NCBI GenBank assembly: GCA_938017895.1
Contig: CALIJI010000011.1
Coordinates: forward strand, 6,545-70,544
Length of the DNA stretch: 64,000 nucleotides
Reading direction: 5' to 3'
DNA from: an uncultured bacterium
GTDB lineage: Bacteria; Patescibacteriota; Saccharimonadia; Saccharimonadales; Saccharimonadaceae
A program made the position numbers and the translations under genes. Shown piece after piece: positions 7,478 to 17,324 of the stretch (its first letter is position 1; the number at the start of each line of letters is the position of its first letter). Under the pieces are notes generated by a model. It searched no databases and was not told the DNA's origin. It saw only the letters and a program-made list of their open reading frames with translations.

Positions 7478-9568
7478 CTATTTTGCGTTGCGCTTTTCAA
7501 TGATTTCTTGGGCAACGTTAGGTGGAACTTCTTCATATTGTGCAAGTTCCATTGTCGAAGCTGCACGACCTTTACTCATTGAGCGTAGGTCAGAAGTATA
7601 TCCGAACATATTAGCAAGCGGCACAAAGCCTTTAACCAATTTAGTTCCACCCATTAGATCTTCCATAGCGTCAATACGTCCACGGCGTGAGTTAAGGTCG
7701 CCAATAACATCACCCATAAACTCTTCTGGAGTTGTAACTTCAACATGCATCACGGGCTCAAGAAGAACTGGTTTCGCTTCTTTAATACCAGCACGAGTAG
7801 CTAAAGCGCCAGCCAATTTAAAGGCAAGTTCGCTAGAGTCGACATCATGGTAAGAGCCATCGTAAAGAGTAGCTTTAACGTCAACAACTGGGTATCCAGC
7901 AATCACACCGCCTTCAAGTGTTTCAAGAACACCTTGTTCAACTGGCTTGCGGTATTCTTGAGGCACAACACCACCTTTAATTTCATCAATAAATTCAAAG
8001 CCTTTACCAGCTTCGTTTGGTTCAAATTTAATCCAAACGTCACCGTATTGACCACGACCACCAGACTGCTTAGCATGCTTACCTTGCGCTTGAGCGGTTC
8101 CACGAATAGTCTCACGGAAGGCAACTTGCGGTTCACCAATGTTAGCCTCAACGTTAAATTCACGTTTCATTCGGTCAATCAAAATGTCGAGGTGAAGTTC
8201 ACCCATTCCCGACATGATAGTCTGACCCGTTTCTTCATCTGTATGAACTCGGAAAGTTGGGTCTTCTTCAGCAAGTCGTTGAAGAGCGATTCCCATTTTT
8301 TCTTGGTCAGCCTTAGTTTTTGGCTCGACCGCAATTGAAACTGGCGGTTCAGCAAATTCAATGCCTTCAAGAATAATTCCGTGATTCAAATCACAAAGGG
8401 TAGCACCAGTTGTCACGTCTTTCAAACCAACAACAGCAGCAATATCACCAGCACTAATTTCTGTAATATCTTCACGCTTATCGGCATGCATTCGCACAAG
8501 TCGGCCAACACGTTCTTTTTTACCAGTCATAGTGTTAAGGATGTAAGAGCCAGCTGTAATCTTACCGCTATAAACACGAATAAAGACAAGTTTTCCGACG
8601 AATGGGTCAGTCGCAATCTTAAATGCAAGCGCAGAAGTTGGTTCTTTTTCGCTTGGCTTTCGCTCGATTACATCACCAGTTTTAGGATCAGTTCCTTTAA
8701 TTGAAGCGATATCAAGTGGGCTTGGAAGGTAATCGTTGATAAGATCAAGAACCTTTTCCACAATCACACCACGACCATCACCACCTGTGACCAAGAAGAA
8801 GTCACCAGCAAGGACTCGTTTTCGAAGCGCAGCTTTAAGTTCAGGAATTGTAATTGATTCTTCACCTTCTTCGAAAAATCGCATCATCAATTCATCATCA
8901 GCTTCAACCGCATTTTCAACAAGCAATGAGCGTGCATTCTTAGCCTTTTCAAGCATATCAGCTGGAATTTCACCAACTTTCAATTCATGGTCAGCATAGT
9001 TATCATAAGTGTAAGCTTTCATGTCGATAAGATCAACAACACCATTGATTTCTTGTTCAAAACCAATTGGTAAGTGAATTGGAAAAGCCTGCTTGCTCAA
9101 GCGAGTATGAATAGACTCAATTGACTTATAAAAATCACCACCAGTTTGGTTAATTTTATTGATAAAACATACGCGTGGCACATTGTATTTATCAGCTTGC
9201 CGCCAAACAGTTTCAGACTGCGCTTCCACACCCATTTTACCGTCAAAGACAGTCACCGCACCGTCAAGAACACGAAGCGAACGTTCCACTTCGGCTGTAA
9301 AGTCAATGTGTCCCGGCGTATCGATAATGTTAATCTTATGATCTTTCCAGAAACAAGTCACAGCTGCAGAAGTAATTGTAATTCCGCGCTCTTTTTCCTG
9401 CGCCATCCAGTCGGTAGTAGCACCATCACCTTCACCACGGACAACACCAATTTTGTGCGTCAAACCAGTTCGGTAGAGAATACCTTCTGTTGTTGTAGTT
9501 TTACCGGCGTCAATGTGCGCAATAATACCCACGTTTCGGAAATTTTCCAATGAAATATTTTTACTCAT
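7478..9568 (-). CDS. fusA: Elongation factor G
   Basis: This translocase GTPase of 696 residues has the usual length. G1 is AHIDAGKTT near 17-25, G2 RGITI, G3 DTPGHIDF and G4 NKIN. Domains II-V follow, with domain IV recognisable by [14 protein letters not shown] and domain V by [13 protein letters not shown]. The ATG at 9568 has AAGGGG upstream. It is monocistronic with its own promoter, a long structured leader and a terminator; it is not clustered with rpsL and rpsG as in the classical str operon. Confidence 0.99.
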   Translation of the reverse strand: MSKNISLENFRNVGIIAHIDAGKTTTTEGILYRTGLTHKIGVVRGEGDGATTDWMAQEKERGITITSAAVTCFWKDHKINIIDTPGHIDFTAEVERSLRVLDGAVTVFDGKMGVEAQSETVWRQADKYNVPRVCFINKINQTGGDFYKSIESIHTRLSKQAFPIHLPIGFEQEINGVVDLIDMKAYTYDNYADHELKVGEIPADMLEKAKNARSLLVENAVEADDELMMRFFEEGEESITIPELKAALRKRVLAGDFFLVTGGDGRGVIVEKVLDLINDYLPSPLDIASIKGTDPKTGDVIERKPSEKEPTSALAFKIATDPFVGKLVFIRVYSGKITAGSYILNTMTGKKERVGRLVRMHADKREDITEISAGDIAAVVGLKDVTTGATLCDLNHGIILEGIEFAEPPVSIAVEPKTKADQEKMGIALQRLAEEDPTFRVHTDEETGQTIMSGMGELHLDILIDRMKREFNVEANIGEPQVAFRETIRGTAQAQGKHAKQSGGRGQYGDVWIKFEPNEAGKGFEFIDEIKGGVVPQEYRKPVEQGVLETLEGGVIAGYPVVDVKATLYDGSYHDVDSSELAFKLAGALATRAGIKEAKPVLLEPVMHVEVTTPEEFMGDVIGDLNSRRGRIDAMEDLMGGTKLVKGFVPLANMFGYTSDLRSMSKGRAASTMELAQYEEVPPNVAQEIIEKRNAK

Positions 9569-9595
9569 TTTTCCCCTTAAATTTTATTATTTATT

Positions 9596-9646
9596 GCTGT
9601 TTTTGCGCTAATTTTGTGACCCTCTTAAGGCCAGCACAAAAACAGC
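9596..9646 (-). promoter_or_regulatory. Long stem-loop in the fusA leader
   Basis: The plus-strand arms gctgtttttgcgc (9596-9608) and gcacaaaaacagc (9634-9646) pair over 13 bp with one wobble, enclosing a 25-base loop. The stem lies between the promoter and the ribosome binding site and has no T run, so it is not a simple terminator. It may control EF-G translation or mRNA stability (inference). Confidence 0.6.
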
Positions 9647-9658
9647 GCTTCAGCAATA

Positions 9659-9687
9659 ATTTTAACATATTCACGGAAAAGTGTAAA
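9659..9687 (-). promoter_or_regulatory. fusA promoter
   Basis: TTTACA (9682-9687), 17 bases ending TGT, TAAAAT (9659-9664) on the minus strand, giving a leader of about 85 bases. Confidence 0.75.
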
Positions 9688-9734
9688 GGTGATTTTAACC
9701 AAAAAGAATAGCCAAATAAATTGACTACTCTTTA

Positions 9735-9819
9735 TGGTACACGAGAAAGGACTTGAACCTTCACGCCGATTGGCACTAGTTCCTAAGACTAGCGTGTCTA
9801 CCAATTCCACCACTCGTGC
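9735..9819 (-). tRNA. tRNA-Leu (anticodon UAG)
   Basis: The 85-base type II tRNA folds with acceptor GCACGAG/CTCGTGT, D-arm GGTGGAATTGGTAGACAC, anticodon stem CTAGT/ACTAG with loop CTTAGGA (anticodon TAG), an extra long variable arm, and T-arm GAAGG-TTCAAGT-CCTTT. A73 and the CCA end are encoded. The first acceptor pair is G1-U72 rather than G-C. It lies between fusA and recG. Confidence 0.95.
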
Positions 9820-9839
9820 TTAATAAAACTATTTTATAA

Positions 9840-9867
9840 AAAAAACCTAGTAAAGTCAAGGTTTTTT
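9840..9867 (-). terminator. Probable recG terminator
   Basis: AAAAAACCT (9840-9848) and AGGTTTTTT (9859-9867) form a 9-bp A/T-rich stem with a 10-base loop just after the recG stop codon. It is weaker than the other terminators in the window. Confidence 0.6.
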
Positions 9868-9878
9868 ATGAAAAAATT

Positions 9879-11930
9879 CTAATTCAAAATAGTCAATCGC
9901 TGATATTTTTCTAATTCTGACGATTTTCTACTTAAATATTCATCAAATAAGGCTTGATCTTCCACAAGAAAATCAACCGACTTCTGAACACGAGCAATAA
10001 GTTTAGTGTCGCCAAGGCTAGTAAACTCTAAATTTATCTCGCCCGATTGTGCCGTGCCATAAATTTCACCCGCACCACGAAGCTCCAGATCCTTTTCTGC
10101 AAGGAGAAAACCATCGGTCGTTTTTTCAATCTCCAAAAGTCTTTGTGGCGGTTTTGAGCTCGAGCTCATAACCAAAAAACAAAATGCTGAATTCTCGCCT
10201 CGACCAACCCGTCCACGCAACTGATGAAGCTGGCTAAGACCAAAACGATCAGCATTCTCAATAACAATTACGCTTGCATTTGGCACATCAACACCAACCT
10301 CAATCACAGTAGTCGAAAGTAATATATCAAACTTTTTATCCAAAAAATCTCGCATAACCTGATCTTTTTCATCGGAAGACATCTTGCCATGTAGCCGACC
10401 AATTCTAAAACCCTTAAATTCACGTTTTAATTTTTTAAATTCTGTCTCGATACTTTTGATTTCATCATTGGAGCTCTCCGAAATAGCAGGTACAACCACA
10501 AAAATCTGCCGTCCAAGCGCCACTTCATTTTTAATTTTTTCAATCATAGGTGTACGCGAAACCGGCGAGATAATTTTAGTTTCAACTGGTTTTCTGCCAG
10601 CTGGCTTTTCTCGCAAAATTGAAACACTTAAATCGCCAAATAGCGTTAATTGAAGCGACCGCGGAATTGGCGTTGCAGTCATCGCTAGCAAATGAGGCAT
10701 TTTTTGGTGGGATTTTTCGAGTAATTTTTGTCGTTGCGCCACACCAAAACGATGCTGTTCATCAATAATCACTAGCCCAAGTTTAGCAAAATTAACTTTT
10801 TCTTGAATTATCGCGTGCGTACCAACAATGATGTCAATCCCACCTTTTTCAAGATTATCGTAAAGAATTTTGCGAGCCTTACCTTTTACATTTCCCGACA
10901 AAAAAGCAATCCGAACACCGCTACTTTCTAAAATTTTAGAGAAATTATCCACAATCTGCGAGGCCAATATTTCGGTTGGCGCCAAAAAGGCCACCTGAAA
11001 ACCACTTTTTACCGCGTTTAGAGCAGCAATTGCCGCAACCACTGTTTTACCAGACCCCACATCACCCTGCAGCAAACGATTCATCGGCGTGCCTTTTTTC
11101 ATATCTTGAATAATCTCCCAAGAAGCGACTCGTTGCGAATTAGTTAACTTAAACGATAAATTTTCAGTAAGTTTTTTAATTGCATCAGCCGAAAAATCAA
11201 TTTCGTATCCACTTAGCTTTTCATTCTCTAATCTGTTCAATTTTGCTGCAAAAATAATCTCAAAAATTTCCTCGAAACTCAGTCTCTCTAGCGCTTGATC
11301 AAAATTTTCTGACGAGTTTGGAAAATGAATCCACTCAATCGCTTGAGCTCGAGAAATTAAATTCTCTCGAGCGATAATTTTAAGCGGCAATGTTTCGGGT
11401 ACAATTTTCATCATATGCTTAAGTTCTAATAGGATTTTACGAACAACCTCTGTCTTTAACCCTTTGACTTGACGATAGATCGGCACAATTTCGCCCGCCT
11501 CACCAGAAAAGTTCTGAGCTTTCGGCAGCTCTTCACGCTTCATAACTCGAGGGTTAGTAATTTGATAACGATTGTAAGAAAATTCAAATTTGCCAGAGAA
11601 AAAAAACTCTTCGCCACTTTTCAACTGAGCTACACGATAGGGCTGATTAAACCAGATTGCCTTGATTTTTTCATCATCATCCGTCAAAATGGCTTCAGTT
11701 ATTGTCATTCCGCGACGAACACGACGTAGTGACACTTTTTCGGCATATGCTTTAAATAAAACCTGCCCTGGCTTAAGCTCGCTCAAACTGGTCATATTTG
11801 CAAAGTCTTCATACTTTCGCGGGAAAAAAGTTAAAATATCACCAACCGAAAAAAGCCGTGCCGCATTAAGTTTCTCTAAAGTTTTAGCGCCAACGCCGCG
11901 CACTTTTTCGAGCGAAGATTCTAGATTCAT
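9879..11930 (-). CDS. recG: ATP-dependent DNA helicase RecG
   Basis: This helicase rescues stalled replication forks and migrates branched DNA. It has 683 residues, of normal length. The N-terminal wedge/OB domain (about 1-230) begins with a helix-hairpin-like VRGVGAKTLEKL. Walker A is GDVGSGKT, motif II is the DEQH box (IDEQHRFGV), motif III is MTATPIPR, and QLRGRVGRG marks motif VI. The -10 element TGTTAAAAT (TAAAAT at 11937-11942) ends 6 bases before the ATG and there is no Shine-Dalgarno, so the mRNA is probably leaderless. Confidence 0.97.
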   Translation of the reverse strand: MNLESSLEKVRGVGAKTLEKLNAARLFSVGDILTFFPRKYEDFANMTSLSELKPGQVLFKAYAEKVSLRRVRRGMTITEAILTDDDEKIKAIWFNQPYRVAQLKSGEEFFFSGKFEFSYNRYQITNPRVMKREELPKAQNFSGEAGEIVPIYRQVKGLKTEVVRKILLELKHMMKIVPETLPLKIIARENLISRAQAIEWIHFPNSSENFDQALERLSFEEIFEIIFAAKLNRLENEKLSGYEIDFSADAIKKLTENLSFKLTNSQRVASWEIIQDMKKGTPMNRLLQGDVGSGKTVVAAIAALNAVKSGFQVAFLAPTEILASQIVDNFSKILESSGVRIAFLSGNVKGKARKILYDNLEKGGIDIIVGTHAIIQEKVNFAKLGLVIIDEQHRFGVAQRQKLLEKSHQKMPHLLAMTATPIPRSLQLTLFGDLSVSILREKPAGRKPVETKIISPVSRTPMIEKIKNEVALGRQIFVVVPAISESSNDEIKSIETEFKKLKREFKGFRIGRLHGKMSSDEKDQVMRDFLDKKFDILLSTTVIEVGVDVPNASVIVIENADRFGLSQLHQLRGRVGRGENSAFCFLVMSSSSKPPQRLLEIEKTTDGFLLAEKDLELRGAGEIYGTAQSGEINLEFTSLGDTKLIARVQKSVDFLVEDQALFDEYLSRKSSELEKYQRLTILN

Positions 11931-11996
11931 TATTTAATTTTAACAAATTCAAAGCGAATAAAAAAGATGCTAATATCGATGAAATCATAAAAATAT

Positions 11997-13088
11997 CTAT
12001 ATCTCTTCGCCAGCACGAGCTCGATTAGCCCACTCATCAGCAAGCTCATTATGTTCGTGACCAGCATGACCTTTTAACCATTTAACTTCCGCATTTGATT
12101 TTTGATAAAGCTCAAAAAGTGGCTGAACAATATCTAGATTCGAAATTTTACCAGTCTTTTTACGCCAACCATTAGCTTGCCAAATTGGAGCCCACTTAGC
12201 TAAAACATTACACCAAAATTCACTATCGGTCCAAACTTCAGCCTCTTCACCATTAAGTATCTCTATTGCTTTCTTCAAAGCTAAACCTTCCATGCGAATA
12301 TTTGTACTGTTAGCTTCACGCCCCATAAAAATTGGCGCACCATTTTCGATCACAGCAAAACCACCTGGACCAGGATTTGGTGAAGCGCTACCATCAGTAT
12401 ATAAAATGCGCTTTTCTACTTTCTTAGGCTGCGATTTTTCTGTTAGAGATAGGTCAAGGTTGTCTTCAAAATAATCCCCAAACCGTATTTTTAATTCTTC
12501 TAAAACCATATCAACCATCTCGCCGAGATCTCTAGAAGCATCAATTACCACAAATCTCTCCGGTTCACTTTTCGCTAATTCTAAATACCCTTGCCGAACC
12601 TTGTTATGAAAATCTATTTTTTCCTCGTCAAAACGATTAGTTGTTTCCCGATTTTGCGATATTCGCTGTAGAGAAATTTCAGGATCTACATCCAACAAAA
12701 AAGTTAGATCTGGCTTTAAATCACCCACCACATACTTATTTATCGCCCTAACATTTTCGCCTAGCCCACGCGCAAAACCCTGATAAGCTATCGACGAATC
12801 CACAAAACGGTCACAAAAAACACTCTTACCGCTACTCAAACTTGGAAGTATTTTTTTTAGAATGTGTTCACGCCGAGCCGCAGCGTAAAGCAGCACTTCA
12901 GTCTTAGAATCTATTTTATTATCCAAAATAATCCGCCTTAACTCATCAGCAACCCTAATTCCACCCGGCTCGCGAGTAAAAATAATTTCTTCGTTATTTT
13001 TTGATCGCAAATGTCGCTTTAATTCATTGAGTAAAAAAGTTTTGCCCGATCCATCAATACCTTCAAATGTTATCAATTTTCCTAGCAT
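11997..13088 (-). CDS. Thymidylate kinase fused to ribonuclease HI
   Basis: This is one 363-residue frame with two complete enzymes. Residues 1-205 are a dTMP kinase: P-loop EGIDGSGKT (9-17), REPGG (39-43) and DRF (93-95). A charged linker (~206-225) leads to RNase HI (226-363) with all catalytic residues visible: D232 in YTDGSASPNPGPGG, E267 in RMEGLAL, D288 in WTDSEFW, H341 in KGHAGH and D351 in ELADEWA. Separate tmk is about 210 residues and rnhA about 150, so this is a full fusion rather than a readthrough: the linker is continuous and no stop or start signal interrupts it. It should make dTDP and remove RNA from RNA-DNA hybrids. It follows the small membrane-protein gene by 11 bases and lies close to recG, which shares R-loop and fork substrates. 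Confidence 0.92.
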   Translation of the reverse strand: MLGKLITFEGIDGSGKTFLLNELKRHLRSKNNEEIIFTREPGGIRVADELRRIILDNKIDSKTEVLLYAAARREHILKKILPSLSSGKSVFCDRFVDSSIAYQGFARGLGENVRAINKYVVGDLKPDLTFLLDVDPEISLQRISQNRETTNRFDEEKIDFHNKVRQGYLELAKSEPERFVVIDASRDLGEMVDMVLEELKIRFGDYFEDNLDLSLTEKSQPKKVEKRILYTDGSASPNPGPGGFAVIENGAPIFMGREANSTNIRMEGLALKKAIEILNGEEAEVWTDSEFWCNVLAKWAPIWQANGWRKKTGKISNLDIVQPLFELYQKSNAEVKWLKGHAGHEHNELADEWANRARAGEEI

Positions 13089-13099
13089 ATTTTCTCTAT

Positions 13100-13552
13100 T
13101 TATAATCTTTCTCTTTTTGGTGTTATTTCAGCTATTCGCTGTTTATAATTATCCTGTCGATTTTTAAATCTAAGGCTCTTAAATATTAACCCAAAAACCA
13201 TAATAACCCCTAAAATAACTTCACCCCAAAAAGCCCAAAGCATAATATCATTTCGCAGCCTTATCTCAATTGGATGGATAGAATTATATTTCAATTGTAT
13301 TTTAGACCCAATGTCTATAGCTTCACTCAATATAATCTCCTGCTCTAAGTAATTACTATCTACCCTATAGTAAACTCTAGTTGGATATTGTGTTTTTTCA
13401 TTTACAACCTCACTGCGAAAACTCACAACCTCACCTGTCGTTTCATGCCATCCGCTCTCAAAAAATAAGCCTAGATTACCAGAAATAATCAAACAAAATG
13501 CGAGTAAACTTATAGCTATATTTTTGCGCCTAGATAGATTATATTTTTTCAT
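13100..13552 (-). CDS. Small DUF3592-like membrane protein
   Basis: This 150-residue protein has one hydrophobic segment near 10-30, a beta-rich loop domain (TTGEVVSFRSE onwards) and a second hydrophobic segment near 105-130. The topology and the GEVVSF strand resemble DUF3592 proteins; function is unknown. The start is the ATG at 13552, preceded by AGGAGG with only 3 bases between. An upstream in-frame ATG at 13573 overlaps the -10 box (TAGAAT at 13572-13577, preceded by TGC) and is therefore unlikely. The gene sits between rpoC and tmk-rnhA and is probably co-transcribed with the latter. Confidence 0.6.
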   Translation of the reverse strand: MKKYNLSRRKNIAISLLAFCLIISGNLGLFFESGWHETTGEVVSFRSEVVNEKTQYPTRVYYRVDSNYLEQEIILSEAIDIGSKIQLKYNSIHPIEIRLRNDIMLWAFWGEVILGVIMVFGLIFKSLRFKNRQDNYKQRIAEITPKRERL

Positions 13553-13590
13553 TAGCCTCCTAATTAAATACATTCTAGCACAACTTAGAC

Positions 13591-13626
13591 AAAAATAAAA
13601 CACCGCTTATGTAAAACGGTGTTTTA
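13591..13626 (-). terminator. rpoBC terminator
   Basis: The arms taaaacaccg (13596-13605) and cggtgtttta (13617-13626) are perfectly complementary over 10 bp, with an 11-base loop and five T on the minus strand. Confidence 0.9.
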
Positions 13627-13646
13627 TGAATTATAGAATTAGCAGA

Positions 13647-16600
13647 TTAAATCTCCGCAGTATCTTCTGTCTCATCCTTGACCAAATAAGCTTTACGTGC
13701 GCCTGTTCCAACTGGAATTTTTCTACCAATAATCACATTTTCTTTTAGACCATGCAATTTATCGATTCGACCAGACACAGCAGCATTAATAAGCACGCTT
13801 GTCGTATTTTGGAATGAAGCAGCAGACAAGAAGCTATCACTATAAATCGAAACTTTAGTAATTCCAAGTAGCTGTTGCTTAAATTCAACCGGTTTCTTGC
13901 CTTCAGCTTCAAGTTGCTTATTGGCTTCAACTGCAGCAGCTTTTGAAACAATATCACCAGTTACAAAGTTTGAATCACCAGCATCTTCAATCTGAACTCG
14001 ACTAAACATTTGACGAACAATGATTTCAAGGTGTTTTGATGCAATATCTTGACCCTGAGCAGCATAAATTCGTAAAATCTCATTCATGATGTAGCGCTGA
14101 GTAGCTTCGACACCTTTGAGCCGCATCAAATCATGGAGATTTAATGAACCGATTGTCAATCGATCACCAGCCTCTACAAAATCGTTCTTTTTAACAGTCA
14201 GCGCAACCGTATTTGGAATTTCATAGCGAACTGGAGCTTTTTGTTCTCCTTCATCATCTACTTGCGGCGTAATTTGAACAATATTCAAGTTTCCGTCTTC
14301 CCAAATATCAACCTGCCCTGAAACCTCAGTTGTATAAGCCTGCCCTTTTGGAGAACGAGCTTCAAGCAACTCTTCAACACGAGGCAAACCTTGTGAAATT
14401 GCGCCAGAGCCAGCAACACCTGAACTATGGAACGTATTCAAAGTTAGCTGTGTTCCAGGTTCGCCAACAGATTGAGCAGCAATCACACCAACTGGTTCCG
14501 CAGGTGAAACTAGCAAGCCAGTCGCCATATCAATTCCGTAAGATTTTTGCGGAATACCTGAAAGATTCGAAGTCGATAGAACGCTCTGAATTTTAGCCTC
14601 TTTGATGCTTTCGTCTTTTTCAATCGCATCGGCAATTTCGCGAGTTACCAACTGATCAGCTTCGATATGACCAGGGATCGCTTCAGCTGTAAAGCGTCCA
14701 TAGAGTCGATCTCCAAACGGAATCATCGTTTCTTCACTCTCGGAACGATAAATGGTAAAGCCTGGATCAACTTCATCAGCTTTATCCTCAGTCGAGAAGA
14801 CATCTTGCGCAACATCAACGAGGCGGCGAGTTAGATATCCGGAGTCGGCAGTCTTAAGAGCAGTCGAGATTAATCCTTGACGCGCACCACGAGTTGCCAC
14901 GAAAGCTTCAAGTGAGCTCATTCCGTGCGTATAGTTCGAACGAATTGGAAGCTCAATTTCACGGTTAGTTGCATCCACCATAATTCCAGTCAAACCAGAA
15001 GCGAGGCGAATGTTAGTTGCATTACCACGAGCACCAGAAACAGCCATCAATCCAACCGGAGAATCAGACCCTTCATGAGCTACGCGTTCTGAAATCTCAT
15101 CAGCAACTTTATCAATCGCATTGTGCCAGTTATCAATAATCAAGTTGTAACGTTCTTGATCTGTCAAAAGACCCTGGTCATATTGCTCCTGAATCAAAGT
15201 GGTTTTAGCGTCACCTTCAGCAATAATCTCTGGAATTTTTTCATTTTCAAAGACAGTGTAATCTTCCTTACCGATCGAAAGACCAGATCGAGTCACAAAT
15301 CGGAACGACAAACCTTTAATTTTGTCGGCAATTTTAACCGTCATATCTGCGCCGTATTTTGCAAAAATATTCGCCAAAACTTTATTGATCTGCTTTTTGG
15401 TTTGTGGGTTATTATCGTAAGGGTAATCTTCTGGCAGAATCTCGTTGAAGAATACGCGACCAAGGGTAGTATCACGAATCTCTCCCTTAGCAAACACGCG
15501 AATTGGCGTCTGAAGCGCAATCTTGCCAGCGTCATATGCCATTTCAGCTTCATAAACACTAGCAAAAGGTTTGCGATCTTTTTGAGCTTCACTGTGCTTA
15601 TCGTATGTTAAGTAATAGTTTCCATAGACGACATCCTGATCAACCGAGAGGACAGGTTGTCCGTCAGCTGGTTTCAATAGGTTGTGCGAAATACTCATCA
15701 AATCACGAGCTTCTGCCTGAGCCGCATCAGAAAGTGGCAAATGAACCGCCATCTGGTCACCATCATAGTCGGCGTTAAATCCATTTGCTACAAGTGGGTG
15801 AAGCTGGATAGCTTTTCCATCAACTAATTTCGGCTGGAAAGCCTGAATTGACAAACGGTGAAGCGAAGGCGCACGGTTCAAAAGAACATATTTTCCTTCA
15901 ACAACTTCATCTAGAGCATCGTAAACTTCTGCCTCACGCGCATCAATCAAGCGAGTTGCCGAACGAATATTATGAGCATATTCTTTTTCAATCAACCAAG
16001 AAATAATGAATGGCTTGAAGAGTTCTAGTGCCATTTGCTTTGGAAGACCACACTGATGAGCTTTCAAAGTTGGACCAACCACAATCACTGAACGGCCAGA
16101 ATAATCAACACGCTTTCCGAGCAAGTTTTGGCGGAATCGACCTTGCTTACCTTTTAGCATATCGCTCAAAGATTTAAGCTTACGGCGGTTTCCGGTTGTA
16201 TTTGCGGTGCGGCCACTGCGAGAAGCGTTGTTATCGATCAACGAATCCACTGCCTCTTGAAGCATTCGCATTTCGTTGCGACGAATCACCATCGGAGCGT
16301 TTAATTCAATTAGCTTTTTCAAACGATTATTTCGGTTAATCACTCGACGGTAAAGATCATTTGAGTCGGTTGTCGCAAAACGACCACCTGTTAGCTGAAC
16401 CATCGGACGAAGGTCTGGCGGGATCACTGGTAGAACCGTCAAACATAGACTACCTGGTTTAATTCCAGCATTTTGCATACCTTCGATCACCTTCAGACGC
16501 TTTAAGATTTTCTTTTCGCGCTGACCTTTAGCTTTTTCAGCCTCTTCTTTAAGATTTTCTACGAGTTCGTTAATATCGATTTCATCCAAAAGACGCTTGA

Positions 16601-17324
16601 TAGCTTCACCACCCATGCCGAGCTCAATAATCTCTTCGTATTCTTCTGGTAATGCACGAAAATCAGTTTCGCTCATCAAAGCACCTTTTACTAAACTATC
16701 AAGCTGAGCTTTACTTGTAGCATATTTAGTATTTAGCTCTTCAATTTCTTTCGTTTGCTCTTTAGCTAGAGATTTAATATCAGCGCCTGGCTCTTCGGCA
16801 GCTTTTTCATAGCGGAGTTTAATTGCCATTCGAGCAGCTTGGTCTTCAGCTTCAAGATCAGCAATCATCTGGTCGCGTTTTTCTTCATCAACGGAGAGAA
16901 TTACATAGCTCGCAAAATAAACTACGCGTTCAATATTTTTAACAGTCATTCCAAGCAAAAGGCTCATTGCGCTTGGGGTTCCGCGCATAAACCAAATATG
17001 CGCAACTGGCGCTGCCAAAGCAATATGTCCCATTCGCTCACGGCGAACAATTGATTTTGTTACTAGCTCACCATTTTTGTCAACAGCAGCTTCACGAGAA
17101 CGAACACCCTTTAGCTTATTGTCATATGGGTTAATATCTTTAGTTGGCCCAAAGATTTTTTCACAGAATAAACCATCGCGCTCTGGCTTCTGTGTTCGGT
17201 AATTGATTGTTTCTGGCTTTGTCACTTCACCGTAAGACCAGCCCAAAATATCTTCTGGGCTTGCCACAGCGAGACGAACAGCATCAAAATCAGCTATCTG
17301 ATCCGTATTCACAACTTTCGCCAT
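13647..17324 (-). CDS. rpoC: RNA polymerase beta' subunit
   Basis: The catalytic large subunit of RNA polymerase, 1225 residues. The Mg-binding motif is NADYDGD at 517-523, with Tyr520 replacing the near-universal Phe. The trigger-loop/bridge region ([19 protein letters not shown]) is normal. The N-terminal zinc ribbon is absent: after [13 protein letters not shown] the usual CxCx(n)CxxC is replaced by [16 protein letters not shown]. The second zinc site before the bridge helix also lacks its cysteines ([17 protein letters not shown]). The ATG directly follows the rpoB stop (TAA-ATG), and the GGAGG Shine-Dalgarno lies in the last rpoB codons. It is co-transcribed with rpoB and ends at a strong terminator. 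Confidence 0.99.
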   Translation of the reverse strand: MAKVVNTDQIADFDAVRLAVASPEDILGWSYGEVTKPETINYRTQKPERDGLFCEKIFGPTKDINPYDNKLKGVRSREAAVDKNGELVTKSIVRRERMGHIALAAPVAHIWFMRGTPSAMSLLLGMTVKNIERVVYFASYVILSVDEEKRDQMIADLEAEDQAARMAIKLRYEKAAEEPGADIKSLAKEQTKEIEELNTKYATSKAQLDSLVKGALMSETDFRALPEEYEEIIELGMGGEAIKRLLDEIDINELVENLKEEAEKAKGQREKKILKRLKVIEGMQNAGIKPGSLCLTVLPVIPPDLRPMVQLTGGRFATTDSNDLYRRVINRNNRLKKLIELNAPMVIRRNEMRMLQEAVDSLIDNNASRSGRTANTTGNRRKLKSLSDMLKGKQGRFRQNLLGKRVDYSGRSVIVVGPTLKAHQCGLPKQMALELFKPFIISWLIEKEYAHNIRSATRLIDAREAEVYDALDEVVEGKYVLLNRAPSLHRLSIQAFQPKLVDGKAIQLHPLVANGFNADYDGDQMAVHLPLSDAAQAEARDLMSISHNLLKPADGQPVLSVDQDVVYGNYYLTYDKHSEAQKDRKPFASVYEAEMAYDAGKIALQTPIRVFAKGEIRDTTLGRVFFNEILPEDYPYDNNPQTKKQINKVLANIFAKYGADMTVKIADKIKGLSFRFVTRSGLSIGKEDYTVFENEKIPEIIAEGDAKTTLIQEQYDQGLLTDQERYNLIIDNWHNAIDKVADEISERVAHEGSDSPVGLMAVSGARGNATNIRLASGLTGIMVDATNREIELPIRSNYTHGMSSLEAFVATRGARQGLISTALKTADSGYLTRRLVDVAQDVFSTEDKADEVDPGFTIYRSESEETMIPFGDRLYGRFTAEAIPGHIEADQLVTREIADAIEKDESIKEAKIQSVLSTSNLSGIPQKSYGIDMATGLLVSPAEPVGVIAAQSVGEPGTQLTLNTFHSSGVAGSGAISQGLPRVEELLEARSPKGQAYTTEVSGQVDIWEDGNLNIVQITPQVDDEGEQKAPVRYEIPNTVALTVKKNDFVEAGDRLTIGSLNLHDLMRLKGVEATQRYIMNEILRIYAAQGQDIASKHLEIIVRQMFSRVQIEDAGDSNFVTGDIVSKAAAVEANKQLEAEGKKPVEFKQQLLGITKVSIYSDSFLSAASFQNTTSVLINAAVSGRIDKLHGLKENVIIGRKIPVGTGARKAYLVKDETEDTAEI

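Noticed and set aside
7847..8704. Several 80-160 codon frames on both strands inside fusA
   Set aside because: All are shadows of the intact EF-G frame and none has a start signal.
11997..13088. tmk and rnhA as two genes joined by an assembly error
   Set aside because: The linker is an uninterrupted coding sequence without start signals, and both domains have full length and all catalytic residues, so a true fusion is the simpler reading.
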